Below are positions 36,490 through 45,908 of a stretch of DNA of 64,000 nucleotides, piece after piece. The stretch lies in the NCBI RefSeq assembly GCF_011320225.1, contig NZ_JAAOEN010000019.1, positions 38,957 to 102,956 on the forward strand, given 5' to 3'. Made by a program: the position numbers and the translations under genes. The stretch is from Phytoactinopolyspora limicola (GTDB lineage: Bacteria > Actinomycetota > Actinomycetes > Jiangellales > Jiangellaceae). The notes beneath the pieces were generated by a model, which did no database searches, was not told the origin of the DNA, and worked only from the letters and a program-made list of their open reading frames with translations. Numbering within the stretch: position 1 is the first letter of the stretch; each line of letters begins with the position of its first letter.

Positions 36490-37362
36490 GTGGCCGAGAA
36501 GACGGACGTGTATCTGGTGGACGGCACCTACGAGCTGTTCCGGTATCACTACGCACCGAACAACAAGGATACGAACCTTGGAGCCACCCGCGGTGTCGTC
36601 GGCACCTGCCTGCAGCTCCTCGAAGAAGGCGCCACCCATGTCGGCATCGCTACCGACCACGTCATCGAGTCATTCCGGAATGACCTCTGGCCCACATATA
36701 AGGACGGGTCGGGCGTCGATCCAGCACTGAAGGCGCAGTTCCCGCTGGTTGAGGAGGCTCTCGCCGCCGCTGGGTTCACCGTGTGGCCCCTGGTCGAGGT
36801 CGAAGCCGACGACGGCCTCGCCGCCGCCGCACGCATGGCCGAACAGGACGAACGCGTTGGCCGCGTGATCATCTGCACCGTCGACAAAGATCTCGCCCAG
36901 TGCGTGGGTGGCAAGGTGGTGCAGTGGGACCGTCGCCGTGACATCACCTTCGATGACGCGGCGGTGTGGGCGAAGTTCGGTGTCGGACCGGCGTCGATCC
37001 CGGACTATCTCGCGCTCGTCGGTGACACCGCGGACGGCTTCCCGGGCCTTCCGGGATGGGGCGCCAAGGCGACCGCCACCGTCCTGGCCGAATATGGCCG
37101 GCTGGAGAACATTCCCGCCGATGCCGCCGACTGGACGGTCACCGTCCGAGGTGCGGCCAAACTCGCGGCTACCCTGCAGGCGAACTTCGCCGACGCCCTG
37201 TTGTTCCGGCGTATCGCCACCGTCGAACTCGACTCACCGGTCAGCCAGTCCATCGATGAGCTCGAGTGGAGCGGCCCTACCGGGGAGTTCGCCGCTATGG
37301 CCGACCGCATCGGCGGCCCTCAGCTCTATGCCCGGGCGGCCAAAATCGCCGCTGCGGGCTGA
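36490..37362 (+). CDS. Stand-alone 5'-3' exonuclease (PolA N-terminal/FEN family)
   Basis: 290 aa from GTG 36490 (AGGAG 7 bp upstream). Flap-nuclease motifs with metal-binding acids: YLVDGTYELFRYHYAPN, 'IATDHVIESFRNDLWPTYKDGSG', EVEADDGLAAAA and CTVDKDLAQCV, then the helix-hairpin-helix 'DYLALVGDTADGFPGLPGWGAKATATVL'. It corresponds to the 5' nuclease domain of DNA polymerase I without a polymerase; such genes are common in actinomycetes. Likely acts on RNA primers or flaps in replication/repair. Confidence 0.9.
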   Translation: MAEKTDVYLVDGTYELFRYHYAPNNKDTNLGATRGVVGTCLQLLEEGATHVGIATDHVIESFRNDLWPTYKDGSGVDPALKAQFPLVEEALAAAGFTVWPLVEVEADDGLAAAARMAEQDERVGRVIICTVDKDLAQCVGGKVVQWDRRRDITFDDAAVWAKFGVGPASIPDYLALVGDTADGFPGLPGWGAKATATVLAEYGRLENIPADAADWTVTVRGAAKLAATLQANFADALLFRRIATVELDSPVSQSIDELEWSGPTGEFAAMADRIGGPQLYARAAKIAAAG

Positions 37363-37503
37363 CTCGCTGCCAGCCACACCGTAGCCGACCAGCGCATCGA
37401 GCGGCCGAGGCAAGGTGCCCCAGCCGCGCCACACCGCGACCAGCTCGTGGAGTTTGGCGGTCTTCCTGACGCCAAGCGAGGTTGTCGACCTCAGCCTCAC
37501 CCC

Positions 37504-38085
37504 TCATTTCACGATGTTGTACATCAGATGTGTGGCGGGCGGGGTGTCCACCACGCTTGCCACCTCGAGTTGGATGTGTTCGTCCCCGATGTGATCGAAC
37601 ACGCGCAGTCCCCCGCCGAACAGAACCGGCACGACGTGAAGTCCGATCTGATCGAGCAGTCCCGCCCGGAGAAACTGCCGCCCGACGTCCCAGCCACCCA
37701 TCACGTAGATGTCTTTTTCTGCCGCAGCTTCCTTGGCCTGCCTGAGGGCGCTTTCGATCCCGTCGGTCACGAAGGTGTAGACACCGTTCTCGGGAACGGT
37801 CGCGGGTATCTGGTGGGTCACGATGAACAGCGGCAACCGAGCCACACCGGTAGGCCCATCGGCTCCCCAGAAGCGGATGGAATCGTCGTACGTGCGCCGC
37901 CCACCGATGAACGCACCCGCCCGCGCGATCGCCGTGCCCAGCAGCTCGATGCCGGCCGGGTCGCTGCCCCCAGCCCATTGATGCAACCGCTCGCCGCCCT
38001 GACCGAGCGGTTCTTCCGGCGTGTGGGCGGCCGCCCGGATGTATCCATCGAGCGACATGCTCATGTCGAAGATCACCTTACTCAT
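37504..38085 (-). CDS. RibD/DHFR-like reductase family protein
   Basis: 193 aa of the RibD C-terminal (dihydrofolate-reductase fold) family. Signature MSKVIFDMSMSLDGYI at the start, 'GAFIGGRRTYDDS' at the NADPH site, 'FVTDGIESALRQAKEAA' and 'IYVMGGWDVGRQFLRAGLLDQIGLHVVPVLFGGGLRVFDH'. Probably an NADPH-dependent reductase; substrate unknown. A paralogous neighbour ends 32 bp upstream on the same strand (38117-38725), and both lie beside the SARP regulator on the opposite strand. Confidence 0.85.
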   Translation of the reverse strand: MSKVIFDMSMSLDGYIRAAAHTPEEPLGQGGERLHQWAGGSDPAGIELLGTAIARAGAFIGGRRTYDDSIRFWGADGPTGVARLPLFIVTHQIPATVPENGVYTFVTDGIESALRQAKEAAAEKDIYVMGGWDVGRQFLRAGLLDQIGLHVVPVLFGGGLRVFDHIGDEHIQLEVASVVDTPPATHLMYNIVK

Positions 38086-38116
38086 GGGACTCCTTAGTAA
38101 CTACGTCGTTTCCTGG

Positions 38117-38725
38117 TCAGGACAGCACGCGATAGGTCACGTGCGTGACCAGGCTTGCTGCCCGCGACGTCACCTGCTCGAGTATGAGCGGCGGAACGCC
38201 GTCAAAAATCCTGGTGCCGGCGCCGAGCGTGAGTGGCGCGATGTGCAGCCGCAACTCGTCGATCAGGCCGGCGGCGAGGTACTGGTTGATGGTGGTCGCG
38301 CCGCCCATGACCGTGACGTCGCCGTCACCGGCAGCTTCGCGCGCCTGGGTCAGAGCCGACTTGATTCCGTCAGTGACGAAGTAGTACGTGGTGCCGCCCT
38401 CCATTGGCTGCGGGTCACGCGGATAGTGGGTCAGCACGAAGACCGGGGCATGGAATGGTGGATTATCACCCCACCAGCCGTTCCACTGCCGGTCCCACTC
38501 GCCGCGGATCGGGCCGAACATGTTGCGTCCCATGATGAATGCGCTGGCAGCGGTCATCTGGTCGGCCTCGGCCCGGTTCTCCTCGGGAGTCTCGAACATC
38601 CAGGCGTGCAGCTTGTCACCGGTGCCGTCGCCGCCGTCGTCGCCGAACGGGCGTTCTTCGGTCTGGTTGAGCCCGGCCGAATACCCGTCGGCCGAGATCG
38701 TAATGTTGCCGATCACCTTGCTCAC
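38117..38725 (-). CDS. RibD/DHFR-like reductase family protein
   Basis: 202 aa. Start GTG 38725 (VSKVIGNITISADGYSAG) is supported by GGAGG 6 bp upstream and by alignment with the neighbour's MSKVI; an ATG four codons earlier is possible. NADPH-binding pattern 'SAFIMGRNMFGPIRGEWD', 'VFVLTHYPRDPQPMEGGTTYYFVTDGIKSALTQA' and 'VTVMGGATTINQYLAAGLIDELRLHIAPLTLGAGTRIFD'. Forms a two-gene operon with the DHFR-like gene at 37504 and is divergent from the SARP gene. Confidence 0.85.
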   Translation of the reverse strand: MSKVIGNITISADGYSAGLNQTEERPFGDDGGDGTGDKLHAWMFETPEENRAEADQMTAASAFIMGRNMFGPIRGEWDRQWNGWWGDNPPFHAPVFVLTHYPRDPQPMEGGTTYYFVTDGIKSALTQAREAAGDGDVTVMGGATTINQYLAAGLIDELRLHIAPLTLGAGTRIFDGVPPLILEQVTSRAASLVTHVTYRVLS

Positions 38726-38891
38726 GCATGCCTCCATCTCATTCGCCCTCAACCAGATCTGACCGCTAGCCTGCCCGACGCGAGGTGGCAGAGTTGTGTC
38801 ATTCTGGTGAAACTCGGCGCCGGGGCAGGCAGTGCTAGCGCTAGGTGGTGCTGGGCCGGACGGTGCCGGACCAGGCAAGGAGGCTGTCCAC

Positions 38892-41738
38892 GTGCTGACT
38901 GTCGACGTGCTGGGGCCGTTGCGCGTATCGGTGGGTGGACGGCAGGTCGAGCTGCCAGCCGGGCGGCTGCACGTGTTGCTAGCCGTGCTGGCGATGTCGG
39001 CGGGCCGGGCCGTCGCAACGGATACGCTGGCTACCGCGGTGTGGGGGACGGACCCGCGTGGAGTTTCGCGAGCCAATGTCCGCACCAACATCAAGCGGTT
39101 GCGAGCCGCCATGGGGAGCCTCGATGGCCAGCTGATCGTCGCCCGGTCAGGTGGGTACCTGCTGTCGATCGAGCCGGAACAGATCGACGCCCTGCGCTTC
39201 GGCATTCTGCTCGACGAGGCCGCGGCCGCACAGCATCCAGCGGCCGAGCGATCCCGGCTGGAGGCCGCTCTGGCACTGTGGCGTGGTGCTCCGTTCGAGG
39301 GGATTCGATCGGACTGGCTGGATCATTCGATCGCCCCGGCGCTGCAGGAACGCTACCTGTCCGCGGTGGAACGACGCACCGATTTGAATCTGGCAGAAGA
39401 ATCGCGTCGGTACCCGGCTGAATCGCCTGATTCGTCCAGTCGAGTTGATCTGACCCAGCTAGCTGACCTGGCCGAGCAGCATCCGCTCCGGGAATCCCTG
39501 TGGGTCCGGCTGCTGCGGGTTCTGGAATCGGCTGGCCGCCCGGCGGAGGCGCTGGAGCGATACGAGACGATTCGGCTCAGGCTCGCCGACGAGCTTGGAG
39601 CCGATCCGAGCCCGCAACTCCAGCAGGCTCACAAGGAGCTGCTAGCCGGAGGCGCACAGGCCAGTACTCGGGTGACACCGAGGCACCACGGCGCTCGGAT
39701 GATACCAAGGCAGCTGCCCCCGGCGTTCGATGGATTCGCCGGACGACGATCCGAGCTGGCGGCGCTGGACGCGCTGGTCGAACCGCCTAGCGAAACACCG
39801 TCCCGGTCGCCGCTGATCACGGTAATCGCTGGGACGGCAGGCGTCGGGAAGACCACGCTCGCTGTGCACTGGGCGCACCGTATCGCCCGGCACTTCCCAG
39901 ATGGCCAGCTCTATGTCAATCTGCGCGGATACGACCCATCAGGGCAGTCCGCACAGCCGGCGGCGGTCATTCGTGAGTTCCTCGACGCGCTACATGTGCC
40001 GCAGCATGAGATTCCGGACAGCCCGACGGCCCGGGCCGGGCTGTACCATAGCCTCCTGGCCGAGCGGCGCATGCTGGTGCTGCTCGACAACGCCCGCGAC
40101 ACCAATCAAGTCGCCCCGTTATTGCCTGCGGCACCAGGCTGCCTGATCGTGATCACCAGCCGTGACCACCTTACTGGCCTAGTCATGACCTATGGTGCCC
40201 GGCCAGTCACCCTCGACCTGTTACCGCCAGACGAAGCCAGACACCTGCTGGCCAGCCGCCTCGGGCACGAGCGGGTCGACGCCGAGCCCACCGCCAGTGA
40301 GGAGATCGTCCGGCGCTGCGCCGGGCTTCCGCTGGCTCTGGCGATCGTTGCCGCTCGCGCCGCGATCCAGCCCGGCTATCCACTCGGTGCGCTTGCCACC
40401 GAACTCCGGGACGTCCTTGGTGCGCTCAGCACCGGCGGCGACGCCGACGTCCGGGCGATCTTCTCATGGTCGTACGAGACGCTCAGCGATCCGGCGGCCA
40501 GGCTGTTCCGGCTGGTGGCCGGGCTGCATCCCGGGCCCGACAGCACGGTCACCACGGCCGCCAGCCTGGCCGGTGTCCCGGTCTCGCAGGCCCGGGGACC
40601 GATGGCCGAGCTGACCCGCGCCAATCTACTCACCGAGTACGCCCCTGGCCGCCATTCGTGCCACGACCTGCTGCGTGCCTACGCGACCGAACTCACCACC
40701 GCTCACGACGCCGACAGGGACGCTGCGCGAGAGCGCATAGTGGACCACTACGTCCACACCGCCCATGCCGCCACGCTGCACCTGCACGGGCACATCGAAA
40801 CCGTTGCCCCTTCCACGATTCGGCCCGACGTATCGGTCACCAACCTTGCCGGACCGGACGAGGCCATGGCCTGGTTCCGGGCCGAGCGGCCCGCCCTGCT
40901 CGCGTCCCTGGAGCTTGCCGCAGATCTCGGCCTGGACCGGCACGTCGGCGACCTCGCGAGAGCATTGTTCGTCTTCCTGCACCGCCACGGCCACTGGCAG
41001 GACCGAGCAGAAACTCAGCGAGCCGCCGTGGCCGCGGCCCAGCGGCTGGACGACCCTGTCGAGGAATCGCGCGCCCTGCGCAACCTGGCGTGGGCGTTGG
41101 CCGACATGGGCCGCTTCGACGATGCTCACGACACTCTCGACGCCGCCCTGGCCCGGTCACACGAGGATCTCACCGCCGAGGCGTGGACGCACTACTACCG
41201 GGACCTTGTGTTCGCGACTGAAGGCCGCGAGGCGGACGCGCTCAATGCCGCCCGCCGCGCGCACGATCTCTTCGACCAGCTTGGCGACCAGAAAGGCCGG
41301 GCCATTGCGCTGACCAACCTCGGCTGGCATCACGGCCGCCTCGGGCACGGAGATCGGGCCGTGGATCTCTGTGAACAGGCCCTCGTCCTGCACCAGAAGC
41401 TTGGCAATCGCCAGCACGAGACCCACACGTGGTCATGTCTCGCCGACACTCACCTTCGGCTCGGCGAGCCAGCCCGGGCGATCCCCTGCTATCGCCAAGC
41501 CCTCGACATGTTCCGTGAGTTCGGTGACCTGTTCGGCGAGGCCAGCACGCTCGCACACCTCGGCGCATGCCACCGTCTCGGTGGCGACGACGCCACCGCC
41601 CGCGCGTGCTGGCGCCGCGCCCACTCCCTCCTCGGCGAACTAGACTTGTCCACCATCGACCAGATCCACACCCAGCTGGCCACCATCGACACGTCGTCCG
41701 CCAACGCCTTCCGGCACCACCAGACTTCGATCGCCTGA
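38892..41738 (+). CDS. AfsR/SARP-family regulator with NB-ARC and TPR domains
   Basis: 948 aa from GTG 38892 (AGGAGG 8 bp upstream). Residues 1-92: OmpR-like winged helix (LTVDVLGPLRVSVGGRQVEL). 97-250: BTAD. 281-600: NB-ARC ATPase with Walker A GTAGVGKTT (314-322), Walker B-like MLVLLDNARD near 400 and the GLPLAL motif. About 690-930: tetratricopeptide repeats (ALRNLAWALADMGRFDDA, ALTNLGWHHGRLGHGDRA, CLADTHLRLGEPARA). AfsR-type proteins activate secondary-metabolism or development genes and are often controlled by phosphorylation. Divergent from two DHFR-like genes that may be targets; no biosynthetic cluster is seen here. Confidence 0.92.
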   Translation: MLTVDVLGPLRVSVGGRQVELPAGRLHVLLAVLAMSAGRAVATDTLATAVWGTDPRGVSRANVRTNIKRLRAAMGSLDGQLIVARSGGYLLSIEPEQIDALRFGILLDEAAAAQHPAAERSRLEAALALWRGAPFEGIRSDWLDHSIAPALQERYLSAVERRTDLNLAEESRRYPAESPDSSSRVDLTQLADLAEQHPLRESLWVRLLRVLESAGRPAEALERYETIRLRLADELGADPSPQLQQAHKELLAGGAQASTRVTPRHHGARMIPRQLPPAFDGFAGRRSELAALDALVEPPSETPSRSPLITVIAGTAGVGKTTLAVHWAHRIARHFPDGQLYVNLRGYDPSGQSAQPAAVIREFLDALHVPQHEIPDSPTARAGLYHSLLAERRMLVLLDNARDTNQVAPLLPAAPGCLIVITSRDHLTGLVMTYGARPVTLDLLPPDEARHLLASRLGHERVDAEPTASEEIVRRCAGLPLALAIVAARAAIQPGYPLGALATELRDVLGALSTGGDADVRAIFSWSYETLSDPAARLFRLVAGLHPGPDSTVTTAASLAGVPVSQARGPMAELTRANLLTEYAPGRHSCHDLLRAYATELTTAHDADRDAARERIVDHYVHTAHAATLHLHGHIETVAPSTIRPDVSVTNLAGPDEAMAWFRAERPALLASLELAADLGLDRHVGDLARALFVFLHRHGHWQDRAETQRAAVAAAQRLDDPVEESRALRNLAWALADMGRFDDAHDTLDAALARSHEDLTAEAWTHYYRDLVFATEGREADALNAARRAHDLFDQLGDQKGRAIALTNLGWHHGRLGHGDRAVDLCEQALVLHQKLGNRQHETHTWSCLADTHLRLGEPARAIPCYRQALDMFREFGDLFGEASTLAHLGACHRLGGDDATARACWRRAHSLLGELDLSTIDQIHTQLATIDTSSANAFRHHQTSIA

Positions 41739-41869
41739 GCCGCGATCAGACGCCTTCGACCCCGAAACCGGTGAACGCTAGACGTCGTCGTCTTCTGGGT
41801 GGCTTCTGAGGCGTGTCCATGTCCCGTCCTCTCCTCATCAACGAGAAGGTGAGCACCCCGATTCCGCCG

Positions 41870-42165
41870 TCAGGCGTGGACGCGGCGGCGCCCCGCTGGG
41901 CGGATTGTGCCCCCGCACGCGATCACCGACGCACGAACAGCGTCGTCGCTGATCGCAAGCTTCGCGGCCACGCCAGCAAGCGTCAGCCCTTGTTCGTACA
42001 GGCGTGCCGCCTCTGCGCGGGTCGCGTCCGAGAGCTCCGGGCGATGTGACTCCAAACCTGCGCGGCGTGCGACCTCCCACACGGTTCCCGCGATGCACCT
42101 TGAACCTCCCCGCCAGCTCCTGAACCGGCACCCCAGCCGCGTACCCTGCGAGCAGTTCAGCTCGA
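41870..42165 (-). pseudogene. Frameshifted copy of the HTH gene at 34278
   Basis: The reading NRAELLAGYAAGVPVQELAG..FKVHRG' equivalents, then after a one-base insertion near 42,085 VWEVARRAGLESHRPELSDA and 'EAARLYEQGLTLAGVAAKLAISDDAVRASVIACGGTIRPAGRRRVHA', parallels the 34278 gene throughout. The conserved flank TCAACGAGAAGGTGAGCAC follows at about 41,840, as at 34,240, but the DprA-like gene is not present after it. The remaining 41739-42313 sequence has no other gene. Confidence 0.75.
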
Positions 42166-42313
42166 TTGCCCCGATCCTTCCGGAGTGACGCCGGCCAGCC
42201 CGTAGAGTTCGTCCGCTATCTCGCGGCCGTCGCGGCGGCTGATCGTGTCGAGGTGGCAATCTCGCTCGGCAGGACAGATTCGCCGAGGAACTGGTGTCGG
42301 ACGTGGCGATTGG

Positions 42314-43826
42314 TCAACCAGTCCGCCAGGGCGTGGTCGGTGACGGTACGGGCGCACGGCCTAGAATCTTCAGTTGGTTCGCGCTGTCGGGATCTTCGAA
42401 CGCGTTTGCCTCAGTCAGCTGTCTCTTCGCCTTCGCGTAGTCCGTGTAGTCGACGCTGGCCGTGAAGTCGTGTGCGTACCGCATCGCCTTGATGAACACG
42501 CTCGCATCGTTCCGGCGCGATAGCATGCGCAACCCATCGAGGTAGTCCTGACGGAACACTGTCGGAATGATGATCCGCGACCGGCTCGCAGCCTGGAGCT
42601 CAGCATTCATCATTACCCGCGCAGTACGACCGTTTCCGTCATCGAACGGATGCACTTCAGCCACCACGAACGCCACCAGGAGCGCCTTCTCCCATGCGGT
42701 GTCGAGGTCGTTACGCAACCGGTACCCAGCTCTGAGTGTCCCTTCCACCAACTCCGGCTCGACGAAGTATGTCCCTCCAACCCGGTTGACCACGTCCTTG
42801 AACGCGCCCGGTCGCTTGTGTGGCCGGCCATCCATGATCGTCGCGTTGCGCCGCTTCACCAACGCGACGAACTCATCGGCGTTGTGCCCGGTGTGAACCA
42901 TCTCCTCCGGATCAGCCACAAGTCGGTACGTGCCGATGATGTCGTGGGCGTCCTCTGGCCGACTTGCCGGAATCTCCTTGTCGAACACGATGCGGGCAGC
43001 CTCGTCTACCTCGAATTCGGTGCCTTCGATGAAGTTGGAGAAGTAGGCTTCGAAAAACGGCAGGTACGCGTAACGGTCCGGGTCCGCGTCGAGCGGACGC
43101 GACTGCGGTGCGGCCCGTCGCAGCGCCTCGACAAGCAGCTCGAAGCGCTGCACCCGCGCCTGGGTCCACCGGATGTCCTGCGCGACGCGACGCCAACGCC
43201 CTGGATTCAGTCGCCCCCTCAGGCTGTGTGCCCAACGCGATGCCAACGAGCGTGTTCAATATCGCCATGTGCTGTGGCTCCACGCCTAGCTGAGGTGCTA
43301 GCTCCTCGGCCTGGCGCCGAAACGAGGAAAGGCGCTCGGGCCCATCGTTCTGGACGATGTAGTCGACCCAGTCGCCCAGTTCGTCGGCATCCAAGGTGCG
43401 CCGTGCACCCTTGCGTGCCCGCGACGGTCTGCAGTTCTCCGCCAAACCCCGGGGTCGCGAGGCTAAGAACAAGCCGCCGGGATAGGCAATGTCGCCCGGT
43501 AGCGGGCCAGCTCCGGGACGGGCCCGCACTGTCAACCCGGGAAGCTCCACGTCGCGGGCGCGGCCGTCGCGCGCCAGATACAAGACGCCGTCGACCGCTG
43601 TCCCGTTGCGCGCGCTGCAGTCAGTGATCACGGCAGCGGGTATCAGCCGGCCCACAATCTCAAACATGTGCTCACGACACACGTCAACCGGATCCCGCTC
43701 GACGTGTGTCGTGTAGACGCCTGGTGCCAGTCGCACAAGCTCGCCTCGGTTGGCGCGGCTCGTGATCGTCGACGATGGCAGGTCGCCCTGGAACACAAGA
43801 GCGTTATCCACGCGCCCCTCCGGCAT
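42314..43826 (-). pseudogene. AbiEi-like/Fic-domain fusion protein with a frameshift
   Basis: Start ATG 43826. N-terminal half: winged-helix/AbiEi antitoxin-like region 'FQGDLPSSTITSRANRGELVRLAPGVYTTH'. C-terminal half: Fic AMP-transferase with HPFDDGNGRTAR (about 42,630-42,665) and the inhibitory SNFIEG motif N-terminal to it, i.e. an autoinhibited class II Fic. Near 43,214 a run of five G shifts the frame between 'NTLVGIALGTQPEG' and RLNPGRWRRVAQDIRW; four G would restore one ORF of about 503 aa. Either a real inactivation, a slippage switch, or a sequencing error. Confidence 0.8.
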
Positions 43827-44019
43827 TCTTGGACTTTTCCGTACTTAGCCCATCAGTTGTCGAGTATTTATGTGTTTAAGATGCTCCGACAGTGCATGCG
43901 TCAGGTCCTACGGGTCGCACCGTAAGGTCATATGGGGCCGACAGAAATGGCATCACGTGTACTTAGCAGCGCGTTCCCGGCATAAACCGTATTTAGGTGT
44001 GCCGCGTGCTTCGTTGCCA

Positions 44020-44125
44020 CCGGTCCTGTCGACAGGTCGTCGGGCTACTCAGCGGAGCCGGCCGGTCCTGTCGACAGGTCGTTGGGGGGTACTCGGCGGA
44101 GCCGGCCGGCCCTGTCGGCTCGGCC
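44020..44125. repeat. Tandem repeat of about 42 bp containing CCTGTCGACAGG
   Basis: CCGGTCCTGTCGACAGGTCG occurs at 44020 and again at 44062, each followed by a similar tail ending GCGGAGCCGG; a degenerate third start (CCGGCCCTGTCGGCTCGG) follows at about 44105. Each unit contains the 12-bp palindrome CCTGTCGACAGG. The surrounding 43827-44148 has no intact gene. Confidence 0.6.
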
Positions 44126-44148
44126 GGATCCGCCGCTCGGCCCAGCGC

Positions 44149-44484
44149 GTCGAGCCGTACTTCGAGCGCCCGGTCGAGGGGCCACCCGCATATGTCGAAT
44201 TCCGGATCGGTGACTACCAAGCTGAGCTGGGACTGATCGACCGTCGCTGGGCACCTCCCGTCGCGGCGACAACGCCGGGTGGGGCCGTCATGTACTGGCA
44301 CGTTGACGACGTCGAGGCGACATTCAGCCAGCTGCTGTCGATGGGCGCGAAGGAATACCAGCCGATCACCCCGCGCGAGGCGGGCTTCGTGACGGTGGCC
44401 GTCGTCAACCCGTTCGGGAACGTGCTGGGCATCATGCACAACCCGCACTACCTGGAAATCCTTGAGGCGACCAGTTCGGCGTAA
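44149..44484 (+). pseudogene. VOC/glyoxalase remnant, 5'-truncated
   Basis: From VEPYFERPVEGPPAYVEFRI to the stop it aligns with residues about 28 onward of the VOC protein at 28646 (GDYQAELGLI, YWHVDDVEATFSQLLSMGA, VVNPFGNVLGIMHNPHY). The first beta strand and helix are missing and are replaced by the 42-bp tandem repeats. No start codon with a ribosome site is evident. Confidence 0.75.
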
Positions 44485-45245
44485 GCAAGACCGCCAACCT
44501 CACGTCCTATCGTCGGGGTACGCGATCGCATGGTCGCGGCTGATGTCGGCATGGCCGAGCTCATCCGACACGGTGCGTTACTACACCCTGGAATGTGCTC
44601 GGCGGTCACCTCATCCAGTGGAGCACCGAAGACGGATTCCAGACGGCGGGACCTCAGAGCACTCACGGCTCAATCCTCGCAGGTCCTACTGACGTATCCC
44701 GCGAAACCACCAATCCGAGACATTCTTTCCAGGCCTACGTAACCGGGGGTCGATCTCGACCGGCGACGTACGTCACTCCGCCGCGAAGGTTAGGGGCCGA
44801 TCGGAGAGTTGCGGCGGCACGGGCTTAGGGGCACGGACGTACTCGTAGCGCTCGGCCGTAGAAGCACAGTCGGGGTGTGCAGACGGCCAAACAGTGCCGG
44901 TTGACGGGTAATGGACGGCATCTGTTCACCGGTTTCGGGGGCAGGCTCGACTCGGGCCGCGATCGGGGGCGGGGCCGGTATGGTTTGATCGGCCCGGTCC
45001 TTCATGGGCAGTGTTTCCTGCCACTGCGCGCGCACAGTGTAGAAGATCTGAGCCTTGTGTTCAGCCTCCTTGTGCAGCGCGTACCAGCAGTCGGCGTCCG
45101 CGTTGGTGGGGACGTAGTCCGGGTCGTCGTCGTGGCGATGCAGTTGTTCATGAGCTGCATCCAACGCCGCTGCCAGGTGGACGGGAGGGACCGGTGAACT
45201 GGCCACGTGTTTCGGGTAGGGCATGTATCCCGGGTGGCCGCTATG
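44485..45245. other. Intergenic remnant region; one doubtful minus-strand ORF
   Basis: 44485-44789 shows no coding signal. The minus strand 45266-44790 has a 158-codon ORF whose middle (HLAAALDAAHEQLHRHDDDP, 'DADCWYALHKEAEHKAQIFYTVRAQWQETLP') has acceptable codon use, but I cannot assign it and its ends look degenerate. It may be the remains of a plasmid or phage gene. Confidence 0.35.
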
Positions 45246-45470
45246 GTGCCGTAACCATCGAGTCAAACATGCATCAACGCGTGGCGGACCAACGGGTCAA
45301 CCGGGTGAACTTTCGCCGCGAATTCTTCTACACAACTCCCACGGAGGTCCGTGAACACCTCAAGGCGTTCACCGGTGAACTCCTCTCCTTCGAGGAGAAC
45401 CCGGGAAGCCCTCGAATACCACCAGAGCTTGAAGTCTACCGAGGGCAATGCCAAGCCAATGACCGTGTAA
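45246..45470 (+). pseudogene. GIY-YIG/T5orf172-domain nuclease, C-terminal remnant
   Basis: The frame VTIESNMHQRVADQRVNRVN and 'RREFFYTTPTEVREHLKAFTGELLSFEE' is the end of a T5orf172/MUG113-type GIY-YIG domain (RVN..REFF..TPxEV is its hallmark). At about 45,385 the frame shifts and continues REALEYHQSLKSTEGNAKPM to a stop at 45468. The catalytic GIY-YIG half is missing. Probably a relic of a phage or restriction gene. Confidence 0.6.
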
Positions 45471-45908
45471 GTGACATGCCGCCTGTGACCCGCTCCACCG
45501 ATCAACTCGAATGCGCGTCATGCCGCCGCGATGCGGACGCGATGGTGAGCTGTTCCGGCTTCTCGTGGCATGTTCACCTTCTCGTCTGTTTACAAATTAG
45601 GCGCGGAATCGAACATTATCTGTTATGTCGTCGGATGGAGCGTTCGGCTACGAAGACTCCATCCTGCCCAACGGCATGCCAGTCGGCACCGCTCAAGAAG
45701 CCCTCGACTGCGCCTGCGGGCTCTACCTCAACGCCACACCGCCTGGCAGACCGACTAACACCCGACGAACTTACGGGCGCGGACCACTTAGCCCTGAGCC
45801 GCGCACGGAGCGTTGCAGCGATGACTAGAGCCAGGAAGTCGAGTCCGAGGATCACGATCCTGTCGAATCGTGCGTGTCGTCAGAGCGTTGATGCGGCACA
45901 ATTACACC
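45471..45908. other. Degenerate stretch without a confident gene
   Basis: 438 bp, noticeably less GC-rich around 45,560-45,650. Plus-strand frames read MPVGTAQEALDCACGLYLNA and, in another frame, RLTPDELTGADHLALSRARS, which may be pieces of one broken small gene. I do not recognise it. Confidence 0.3.

Noticed and set aside
44020..44125. Tandem repeats that could suggest a CRISPR array
   Set aside because: Units are contiguous with no unique spacers and only two or three copies.
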